From Lawsonibacter sp. (lineage in GTDB: Bacteria > Bacillota > Clostridia > Oscillospirales > Oscillospiraceae): a stretch of DNA of 12,535 bases. The number at the start of each line of letters is the position of its first letter. Within the stretch, counting starts at the first letter, position 1. The notes under the pieces are model-generated. The model ran no database searches, was not told where the DNA came from, and saw only the letters and a list, made by a program, of their open reading frames with translations. The translations under genes were made by a program, and so were the position numbers. This document shows positions 6,362-12,535 of this stretch, one piece after another. Location: contig JAAWLY010000060.1 in assembly GCA_022798155.1 (NCBI GenBank), positions 1 to 12,535 of the forward strand, written 5' to 3'.

Positions 6362-6976
6362 ATGAAACGTTTAGCGGCACTTTTGGCGGCGGCGATGCTT
6401 TTGCTGTCTGGCTGCGGGGGAAAACAGGACCAACCGGCGGAGGACCAGAGCACAGAGCGAAACGGCGCGGCCACCATGACCATTGCCCAGACCAAATTTT
6501 CCCAGGAGACAGAGGATGTCCTGAAGCTGCTGGAGGTAAAGGGCGGCTTCTATGACTTCGCGGTGGACAGCAGCGTCAGCGGCTACACCATGAACGTCTG
6601 GGTGCTGACCAACGGCGAGTGGGTCAGCAATGGGGAGATCACCGGCAAGATCGAGAACAAGCAGGGGCAGATCGGGGTCCAGCTGCTGGAGGACGGCTGC
6701 AATTTCTTTCAGCTCGACAGTACGGGACACACCAAATATTCCGTCAAGTACACCACCGGGCTGAAGGAGTGCTCTGCCATCGGGAGGAAGAGCCTGAACA
6801 CGGATGAGCAGGTCACGATCATTGAGCCGGGCAAGGAGCAGTTCCTGTTCATGGAGCTGGGCTGGAAGGACCCGGCGATTCAGGCCAGTATGATGGACGA
6901 TTTCCGCACGTCCAACTGCGACGCCGGGGTGGCCGCCACCATCACCTTCACCGCCGCCCCCGGCGCGGCGTCCTGA
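6362..6976 (+). CDS. Predicted lipoprotein of unknown function
   Basis: The 204-residue protein starts with a lipoprotein signal: MKR, a hydrophobic stretch, then lipobox LSGC with the lipidated Cys at 18. A hydrophilic linker (about 19-38) follows. The remaining 165 residues look like a soluble beta-rich domain (for example TMNVWVLTNGEW, around 77-88, and TKYSVKYTTG, around 123-132). Two further cysteines (around 107 and 139) and one near the end (about 190) might allow disulfides. I recognise no family. Cleavage and anchoring to the outer face of the membrane are expected. It lies 35 bp after the PH-domain gene and 36 bp before gyrB, with no visible terminator or promoter in either gap, so it is probably co-transcribed with gyrB. 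Confidence 0.8.
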   Translation: MKRLAALLAAAMLLLSGCGGKQDQPAEDQSTERNGAATMTIAQTKFSQETEDVLKLLEVKGGFYDFAVDSSVSGYTMNVWVLTNGEWVSNGEITGKIENKQGQIGVQLLEDGCNFFQLDSTGHTKYSVKYTTGLKECSAIGRKSLNTDEQVTIIEPGKEQFLFMELGWKDPAIQASMMDDFRTSNCDAGVAATITFTAAPGAAS

Positions 6977-7012
6977 GCGATAGGCTCCCTTTGAATAAGG
7001 AGGTTTCACTGC

Positions 7013-8968
7013 ATGTCTGAAGAATTGAACCAGTTAAATGAACTAAACACCACCCAGACCGACCATGAGTACGGCGGATCGGAGATCCAGGTCCTGGAGG
7101 GTCTGGAGGCGGTGCGCAAGCGCCCGGGAATGTATATCGGATCCACCTCAGAGTCGGGGCTGCACCACCTGGTGTATGAGATCGTAGATAACTCCATCGA
7201 CGAGGCCCTGGCCGGCCACTGCACCGACATCACTGTGACCATCAACCCGGGCAATACCATCACCGTAACCGACAATGGCCGGGGCATCCCGGTGGATATC
7301 CAGCCCCAGACGGGTAAGCCCGCCCTGGAGGTGGTCTTTACCATCCTCCATGCCGGCGGCAAATTCGGCGGCGGCGGATACAAGGTGTCCGGCGGCCTTC
7401 ATGGCGTGGGCGCTTCGGTGGTCAACGCCCTGAGCGAGTGGCTGGAGGTCCAGGTTCACAAAAACGGGGAAATCTACGAGATGAAATTCTCCCGGGGGAA
7501 GATTACCCAGGAGATGAAGGTGGTGGGCAAGACCGACCACACCGGCACCACCGTCACCTTCAAGCCCGACCCGGAGATGTTTGAAACCCTGGAGTATAAC
7601 TACGAAACTCTTCACACCCGTATGCGGGAGGAGGCTTTCCTCAACGCCGGATTGCGCATCCAGACGGTGGATCTGCGCCCCGGGATGGAGCAGGAGGACG
7701 ACATGTGCTACGAGGGGGGCATCCGGGAGTTTGTCACCTTCATCAACCAGAATAAGGACCCCCTCCATTCTGAGGTCATCTATGTCTCGGGCGCACGGGA
7801 GGATTCTATGGCCGAGATTGCCATGCAGTACAACGACGGCTACCAGGAGGTCATGGTTTCTTTTGCCAACAATGTCCGAACCGCCGAGGGCGGTATGCAT
7901 GAGGAGGGCTTTAAGCGGGCCCTGACCAATGTGCTCAACGCCTACGGCAAAAAGATCAAAATGCTGAAGGACGAGGAAAAGGTGTCCGGCGACGACTGCC
8001 GGGAGGGCCTCACCGTGGTCATCTCGGTTAAGCTCACCGAGGCCCAGTTCGAGGGTCAGACCAAGGCCAAGCTGGGCAACAGTGAAATGCGCACCCTGGT
8101 GAACAACATCGTCAGCGAAAAGCTGGAGATTTTCCTGGAAGAGAACCCCGGCGTGGGCAAGGCCATTTTAGAAAAGGCCCTCATGGCCAGCCGGGCCCGA
8201 GAGGCCGCCCGGAAGGCGAGGGAGTCGGTGCGCCGCAAGTCGGTACTGGAGTCCGGCCAGATGCCTGACAAGCTCCAGGACTGCAACGAGCGGGATCCCG
8301 CCCTGTGCGAGCTGTATATCGTGGAGGGCGACTCCGCCGCTGGCTCTGCCATCCAGGGCCGGGACAGCCGGTTCCAGGCTATTTTGTCCATGTGGGGCAA
8401 AATGCTCAACGTGGAGAAGGCCCGGGCAGATAAGATCTATGGCAACGACAAGCTCTACCCCCTGGTGCTGGGCCTGGGCGCAGGCATCGGGGACGAGTTC
8501 AACATCGACAAGCTGCGCTATCATAAGATCATCATCATGGCCGATGCCGATGTGGACGGCGCTCACATCCGTACCCTGCTGCTCACCTTCTTTTTCCGCT
8601 ACATGCGTCCCCTGATCGAAAAGGGCTATGTCTACTCCGCCGTGCCCCCCCTGTATAAGCTGACCCGGGGCAAGCAGCAGCGGGTGGCCTACTCCGACGA
8701 GGAGCGGGACGCTATCTCCGCTGAGATGCGGGGAAACAATGCCAACGTAAAGGTGGATATCAACCGCTTTAAGGGCCTGGGTGAGATGGACCCCCACGAG
8801 CTGTGGGAGACCACCATGGACCCGGAAAAGCGTACCCTGCGCCGCATCACCCTGGACGACGCCGTGGCGGCGGACCAGGTATTTACCATCCTTATGGGGG
8901 AGGAAGTGGAGCCCCGCAAGGAGTGGATCGTAAAGAACGCCCAGTATGTGGCCAATCTGGACTTTTAA
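7013..8968 (+). CDS. gyrB: DNA gyrase subunit B
   Basis: GyrB is the ATPase half of DNA gyrase, which introduces negative supercoils. The 651-residue protein has the GHKL ATPase domain with catalytic Glu56 and Asn60, TDNGRGIP (86-93) and G-loop GGLHGVGAS (127-135). The transducer has QTK (349-351), and the TOPRIM domain has VEGDSA (437-442) and DADVD (511-515). The tail ends NAQYVANLDF. The TOPRIM segment reads SAAGSA where B. subtilis has SAGGSA, and SMWGK (459-463) where B. subtilis has PLRGK and E. coli PLKGK; the residue equivalent to E. coli Lys447, linked to quinolone response, is Trp461. Start: AAGGAGGT at 6997-7004, 8 nt before ATG. gyrA follows after 14 bp. Confidence 0.99.
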   Translation: MSEELNQLNELNTTQTDHEYGGSEIQVLEGLEAVRKRPGMYIGSTSESGLHHLVYEIVDNSIDEALAGHCTDITVTINPGNTITVTDNGRGIPVDIQPQTGKPALEVVFTILHAGGKFGGGGYKVSGGLHGVGASVVNALSEWLEVQVHKNGEIYEMKFSRGKITQEMKVVGKTDHTGTTVTFKPDPEMFETLEYNYETLHTRMREEAFLNAGLRIQTVDLRPGMEQEDDMCYEGGIREFVTFINQNKDPLHSEVIYVSGAREDSMAEIAMQYNDGYQEVMVSFANNVRTAEGGMHEEGFKRALTNVLNAYGKKIKMLKDEEKVSGDDCREGLTVVISVKLTEAQFEGQTKAKLGNSEMRTLVNNIVSEKLEIFLEENPGVGKAILEKALMASRAREAARKARESVRRKSVLESGQMPDKLQDCNERDPALCELYIVEGDSAAGSAIQGRDSRFQAILSMWGKMLNVEKARADKIYGNDKLYPLVLGLGAGIGDEFNIDKLRYHKIIIMADADVDGAHIRTLLLTFFFRYMRPLIEKGYVYSAVPPLYKLTRGKQQRVAYSDEERDAISAEMRGNNANVKVDINRFKGLGEMDPHELWETTMDPEKRTLRRITLDDAVAADQVFTILMGEEVEPRKEWIVKNAQYVANLDF

Positions 8969-8975
8969 GGAGGTG
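8967..8975 (+). promoter_or_regulatory. gyrA ribosome binding site overlapping the gyrB stop
   Basis: AAGGAGGTG includes the last two bases of the gyrB TAA stop codon and is a full-strength Shine-Dalgarno match, 7 nt before the gyrA ATG. Ribosomes ending gyrB would stand on it, favouring coupled, near-equal synthesis of the two subunits. Confidence 0.8.
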
Positions 8976-8982
8976 ACGGGTC

Positions 8983-11517
8983 ATGGGACACAATCGTGAT
9001 TATAAACCGGAGGATATCGCCTTCCCGGAACAGGTCATTACCGAATCTGAGCTGGTCGGGGAGATGGAAAAAAGCTATATCGAATACGCCATGAGCGTCA
9101 TTGTAGGCCGGGCCCTGCCCGATGTGCGGGACGGCCTGAAGCCAGTCCACCGCCGCATCCTCTATACCATGTATGAAAGCGGCCTGACCTCTGACAAGCC
9201 CTTTAAAAAGTCCGCCACCTGCGTGGGCGACGTGCTGGGTAAATACCACCCCCACGGCGACGCCTCCGTTTACGACGCCATGGTCCGCCTGGCCCAGAGC
9301 TTCTCCATGCGGTACATGCTGGTGGACGGCCACGGCAACTTCGGCAGCGTGGACGGCGACCCCCCGGCGGCCTACCGTTACACCGAGGCCAGAATGTCCA
9401 AGCTGTCCAACGAGATGCTGCGGGACATCGACAAAGAAACTGTAGACTGGGAGCCCAACTTTGACGAGAGCCGGCAGGAGCCCAAGGTGCTCCCCTCCCG
9501 TTTCCCCAATCTGTTGATCAACGGTTCCAGCGGTATTGCCGTGGGTATGGCCACCAGCATCCCGCCCCACAACCTGCGGGAGGTCATCGACGCCACCATC
9601 TGCGTGCTGGACGACCCGGAGTGTACCCTGGCCGACCTGATGGAGCACGTCAAGGGCCCCGACTTCCCCACCCGGGGTATTATCATGGGCCGGTCCGGTA
9701 TCCGCTCCGCCTACGCCACCGGACGGGGCAAAATTGTCCTGCGCGCCCGCACTGAATTTGAAACCTTCGGCAAGGACCGCACCCGTATTATCGTCACTGA
9801 GCTGCCCTACCAGGTGAACAAGCGACAGATGATTAAAAATATGGCCGACCAGGTGAAGGACAAACGGCTGGACGGCATCTCCGACATCCGGGACGAGACC
9901 GACCGCAACGGTATGCGGGTGGTTATCGAGCTGAAAAAGGACGTCAACCCCCAGGTGATGCTGAATAAACTGTTCACCCAGACGGCGATGCAGTCCAATT
10001 TCTCCATCATCATGCTGGCCCTGGTAGAGGTGGACGGCAAGCTCCAGCCCCGGGTGCTGTCCCTGCGCAATGTGCTGGACGAGTACATTGCCTTCCAGGA
10101 GCAGGTCATCATCCGCCGCACCAGATACGACCTGAAAAAGGCCCAGGAGCGGGCCCATATTTTGGAGGGCCTGCTCATCGCCCAGGACAACATCGACGAG
10201 GTCATCCACATCCTGCGCACCAGCTACAGCAACGGCAAGGAGCGGCTGATGGAGCGTTTCAACCTGGATGACCCCCAGGCCCAGGCCATCTGTGACATGC
10301 GGCTGATTTCCCTCCAGGGCCTGAACCGGGAAAAGCTGGAAGCGGAGTACAAGGAGCTGGAGGAGCGCATCGCCTACTTCAATGAGCTGCTGGCCTCTGA
10401 AACTATGCTCCGGGGGGTGCTCAAGGACGAGCTCACCGCCATCCGGGACAAGTATGGCGACGACCGGGTGACCGAGATCCAGGACGTGGAGGACGAGATC
10501 GATATTGAGGACCTGATCGAGGAGGAGCAGTGTGTGTTCACCCTCACCCAGGCGGGCTATATCAAGCGCACCCCGGTGAGCGAATATGCCGCCCAGTCCA
10601 AGGGAGGCATGGGCAAAAAGGGCATCACCACCCGGGAGGAGGACTGCGTGGTAGACGTGTTTACCGCTTCCACCCACGACTATATCCTCTTCTTTACCGA
10701 CACCGGCAAGGTCTACCGCAAGAAGGGCTACCAGATCCCCGAGAGCGGCAAAACAGCCAAGGGTACCAATATCGTCAACATCCTGCAAGTGGAGCAGGGG
10801 GAGCGGGTGCAGACTATGCTCCACTACCGGGAGAACGGCGAAAAGGAGCTGTACCTGTTCATGGTTACCCGCCAGGGCACGGTGAAGCGTCTGCCAGTAC
10901 AGACCCTGAAAAACCTGCGCAACAACGGTATCCGGGCTCTGCGTCTGGACGAGGGGGACCAGCTGGTCTGTGTCCGGGAGACCGACGGAAGCAAGAAAAT
11001 CCTCATCGCCACCCACAACGGCATGGCGGTCTGTTTCAACGAAAACGACGTGCGGCCTATGGGCCGGGACGCCGTGGGCGTCCGGGGCATCCGCCTGCGG
11101 GAGGGGGACTATGTGGTGGGCGCCGCCCGGATCACCGAGGGCCGGACCGTTCTGTCCATCACCGAGAAGGGCTTTGGCAAGCGCACCCCGGTGGAGGAGT
11201 ACCGAATCACCAGCCGGGGCGGCGTGGGCATCAAGAACTATATGGTCACCGAAAAGACCGGCCCCATCGTGGGGGTCAAGGTGGTGGATGGCAGCGAGGA
11301 CCTGCTGCTGGTCACCCAAGCGGGCATTCTTATCCGCACCCATGTGGAGAACATTAAGCTCACCAATAACCGGGCTACCCAGGGCGTCATTGTCATGCGC
11401 TTCAAGGGGGAGGGGGATAAGGTCATTTCCCTGGCCTTGGCCGACCGGGAGGAGACCGGCGAGACCGTTCAGTCCGAGGAGGCCCCGCCAGAGGACGAAA
11501 CTCCGGCGGAGGAATAA
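8983..11517 (+). CDS. gyrA: DNA gyrase subunit A
   Basis: GyrA cuts and rejoins DNA and wraps it through its C-terminal beta-pinwheel. The 844-residue protein has the breakage-reunion domain with catalytic Arg132-Tyr133 in AAYRYTEARM, and the DNA-bending Ile185. In the quinolone region (YHPHGDASVYD, 88-98) Ala94 stands where E. coli has Ser83, while Asp98 (E. coli Asp87) is kept. A coiled-coil runs through about 370-490, and pinwheel blades fill about 515-820. The GyrA box is QSKGGMG (538-544), divergent from QRRGGKG. The protein ends in a strongly acidic tail (about 821-844). Gyrase rather than topoisomerase IV is supported by the adjacent gyrB and by the origin context. Confidence 0.99.
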   Translation: MGHNRDYKPEDIAFPEQVITESELVGEMEKSYIEYAMSVIVGRALPDVRDGLKPVHRRILYTMYESGLTSDKPFKKSATCVGDVLGKYHPHGDASVYDAMVRLAQSFSMRYMLVDGHGNFGSVDGDPPAAYRYTEARMSKLSNEMLRDIDKETVDWEPNFDESRQEPKVLPSRFPNLLINGSSGIAVGMATSIPPHNLREVIDATICVLDDPECTLADLMEHVKGPDFPTRGIIMGRSGIRSAYATGRGKIVLRARTEFETFGKDRTRIIVTELPYQVNKRQMIKNMADQVKDKRLDGISDIRDETDRNGMRVVIELKKDVNPQVMLNKLFTQTAMQSNFSIIMLALVEVDGKLQPRVLSLRNVLDEYIAFQEQVIIRRTRYDLKKAQERAHILEGLLIAQDNIDEVIHILRTSYSNGKERLMERFNLDDPQAQAICDMRLISLQGLNREKLEAEYKELEERIAYFNELLASETMLRGVLKDELTAIRDKYGDDRVTEIQDVEDEIDIEDLIEEEQCVFTLTQAGYIKRTPVSEYAAQSKGGMGKKGITTREEDCVVDVFTASTHDYILFFTDTGKVYRKKGYQIPESGKTAKGTNIVNILQVEQGERVQTMLHYRENGEKELYLFMVTRQGTVKRLPVQTLKNLRNNGIRALRLDEGDQLVCVRETDGSKKILIATHNGMAVCFNENDVRPMGRDAVGVRGIRLREGDYVVGAARITEGRTVLSITEKGFGKRTPVEEYRITSRGGVGIKNYMVTEKTGPIVGVKVVDGSEDLLLVTQAGILIRTHVENIKLTNNRATQGVIVMRFKGEGDKVISLALADREETGETVQSEEAPPEDETPAEE

Positions 11518-11523
11518 CCGTAG

Positions 11524-11545
11524 GGGCCGCCCCCCTGGGCGGCCC
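11524..11545 (+). terminator. GC-only hairpin after gyrA without U-tract
   Basis: A 9-bp perfect stem (GGGCCGCCC at 11524-11532 with GGGCGGCCC at 11537-11545) encloses a 4-nt loop, starting 6 bp after the gyrA stop. It is followed by AGCTGAAAGG, not T's, so it is not a standard intrinsic terminator. It may act as a 3'-end stabiliser, a partial attenuator or a Rho-assisted end. Confidence 0.55.
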
Positions 11546-11565
11546 AGCTGAAAGGGAGAACTTCT

Positions 11566-11997
11566 ATGAAAAACCGTAAACGGTACACCGTGCAATACAA
11601 ACCCACCGGGACGGGCAATGTCATGATGCGGGGAATAGGAGTAATTCATGCAGTTATGGGAACGATATTTTTCCTGGCAGGATTGTTTGCCTTGCCCTAT
11701 ATGTGGCTGTTTGGACTGATTTTTGCAATTGTTGGAGGTTTCTTTGCCGTCAACGGAACACTGATCGCCTTGGGGAAAAGCGGCCTGGGCCGCTCCTATC
11801 AGGTTGAAACGGAGACGGAGGAAGAGATTCACCAGGAGTTTCGGAAGGTTCCCCCTGTGGAGACCCACGACCACATCCCCTCCACCGCTTTGGACACCAA
11901 ACGGCGGCTGGAGCAGCTGGAAAGCCTGAGGTCCGCCGGGCTGATTGACGGCCGGGAGTACCGGGAGAAGCGCCAGGAAATTCTGAACGGGCTGTAA
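11566..11997 (+). CDS. Two-helix membrane protein with C-terminal SHOCT domain
   Basis: The 143-residue protein has a short basic N-terminus (MKNRKRYTVQYK), two adjacent membrane helices (about 23-44 and 47-70), a hydrophilic charged linker (about 80-110) and a C-terminal SHOCT-type domain, RRLEQLESLRSAGLIDGREY (113-132) and on to the end. SHOCT is a short helical module at the C-terminus of many membrane-associated proteins; its role is not well defined. AAGGGAG at about 11552-11558 precedes the ATG. It follows gyrA by 48 bp across a GC-rich hairpin, so it may or may not share the gyrase transcript. Its own stop codon lies in the loop of a terminator hairpin. Specific function unknown. Confidence 0.85.
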   Translation: MKNRKRYTVQYKPTGTGNVMMRGIGVIHAVMGTIFFLAGLFALPYMWLFGLIFAIVGGFFAVNGTLIALGKSGLGRSYQVETETEEEIHQEFRKVPPVETHDHIPSTALDTKRRLEQLESLRSAGLIDGREYREKRQEILNGL

Positions 11998-12007
11998 GCC
12001 CGTTCAG
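11983..12007 (+). terminator. Probable intrinsic terminator overlapping the stop codon
   Basis: CTGAACGGGC (11983-11992) pairs perfectly with GCCCGTTCAG (11998-12007), a 10-bp stem with a 5-nt loop that contains the TAA stop of the SHOCT gene. Only three T's follow (12008-12010, then CCATAT), so termination may be partial. It probably marks the end of the upstream transcript. Confidence 0.65.
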
Positions 12008-12047
12008 TTTCCATATACAAACATCAGCAAGAAAGGATTGAATTATC

Positions 12048-12535
12048 ATGAATCAAAAAAATCATTGGATAAAGGTTACAGCTTTGGCTCTGAGTACCGC
12101 ATTGCTGTTGTCCGGGTGTTCCGGCGGCGGCGAAAAAAGCGATACCAGTAAAAAAGATACTGACGTAAGCGCCTCTTCATCCAGTGATGTGTCCAGCGAC
12201 GCCCCCAAGGATTACAGCAAGTACAACAAATATCTGGATGTAGCCGACATCATAAACGACGATATAGAGCCTATCCTGATTACATACTTCGACAATGTGG
12301 ACTACGCAGCGGAGTTTAACGTGATTGGGGACTACAGCGCCATCAAAGATGCCGTCCAGTTCTACACCGCCAACACCTACCCGGTGGAGGAGGCCCTTGA
12401 CTATGCCAAGGAGGAACCGGCCTACCCGAAGGTGGACGCCGCCATACTCGCTATGGGCGACAGCATGATCCAAGTGATGGAGGCACTGGACGATTTGGCC
12501 GCCTATATGCGCTTTGACGACTTCGAGGACGACAA
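12048..12535 (+). CDS. Lipoprotein, DUF3829-like, 3' end beyond the window
   Basis: An open frame starting at ATG 12048 runs to the window edge: 162 residues are visible and the C-terminus is missing. It opens with MNQKNHWIKV, a hydrophobic stretch and lipobox LSGC with Cys24, then a Ser/Lys/Asp linker (about 25-52) that would hold the domain off the membrane. The body (KYNKYLDVADIINDDIEPIL, 58-77, and following helices) looks helical, and the pattern of Tyr, Asn and acidic residues resembles DUF3829 lipoproteins of unknown function; that family call is tentative. AAAGGA at 12032-12037 is the ribosome binding site, 10 nt away. The gene follows the terminator at 11983-12007. No clear promoter is seen in the 40-bp gap, so it may depend on readthrough. 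Confidence 0.75.
   Translation, partial: MNQKNHWIKVTALALSTALLLSGCSGGGEKSDTSKKDTDVSASSSSDVSSDAPKDYSKYNKYLDVADIINDDIEPILITYFDNVDYAAEFNVIGDYSAIKDAVQFYTANTYPVEEALDYAKEEPAYPKVDAAILAMGDSMIQVMEALDDLAAYMRFDDFEDD

Noticed and set aside
10530..11357. 275-codon plus-strand frame inside gyrA
   Set aside because: Out-of-frame within the well-conserved pinwheel of gyrA; composition (P, G, R, H rich) is that of a shifted GC-rich frame.
8965..11874. Very long minus-strand open frame opposite gyrA
   Set aside because: It lies exactly antisense to gyrA and its open state follows from GC-ending codons. The translation is rich in H, L, G and V with no family motifs.
1..12535. CRISPR arrays, insertion sequences, phage genes, tRNA or rRNA
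   Set aside because: No direct repeat arrays, transposase motifs or RNA gene signatures were seen; the window is a continuous run of plus-strand genes.

Overview
The window is the chromosomal replication-origin neighbourhood of a Gram-positive Firmicute (Bacillota). The core order dnaA – oriC – dnaN – yaaA(rlbA) – recF – remB(yaaB) – gyrB – gyrA is the one known from Bacillus subtilis. The DNA looks GC-rich (strongly C/G-ending codons in the core genes), Shine-Dalgarno sites are strong AGGAGG types, and the intergenic origin lies between dnaA and dnaN. GC-rich codon use together with the accessory genes (DUF975, SHOCT, small lipoproteins) suggests a gut Clostridia of the Oscillospiraceae type (Flavonifractor/Lawsonibacter-like). 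That assignment is an inference from style, not from a database search.

Layout: 1-165 holds the dnaA promoter with a DnaA-box-like site just upstream. 166-1482 is dnaA. 1483-1746 is the origin: a cluster of degenerate DnaA boxes, then a T-rich tract with a DnaA-trio-like element. 1747-2853 is dnaN. 2882-3631 is a DUF975 membrane protein. 3660-3675 is a near-perfect parS site for ParB/Spo0J. 3694-5009 is yaaA and recF, overlapping by 4 bp. 5010-5629 holds two small membrane proteins that resemble each other. 5635-5898 is remB. 5916-6326 is a bacterial PH-domain protein and 6362-6976 an unrecognised lipoprotein. 7013-11517 is gyrB and gyrA. 11566-11997 is a two-helix SHOCT-domain protein ending in a terminator hairpin. 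12048 to the window edge is the start of a second lipoprotein, probably DUF3829-like.

Every gene is on the + strand. From dnaN to gyrA all gaps are 62 bp or shorter, which suggests one or a few long transcripts. The core genes work together: DnaA opens the origin, DnaN clamps the polymerase, RecF acts at gaps and stalled forks, and gyrase removes the positive supercoils ahead of forks. The parS site links the region to origin segregation. Five accessory genes (DUF975, two small membrane proteins, PH, lipoprotein) are inserted into the conserved order before gyrB. They are the least explained content. I see no RNA gene, mobile element, CRISPR array or phage gene, and no clear new multi-gene system beyond this insertion of envelope-type genes into the origin operon.
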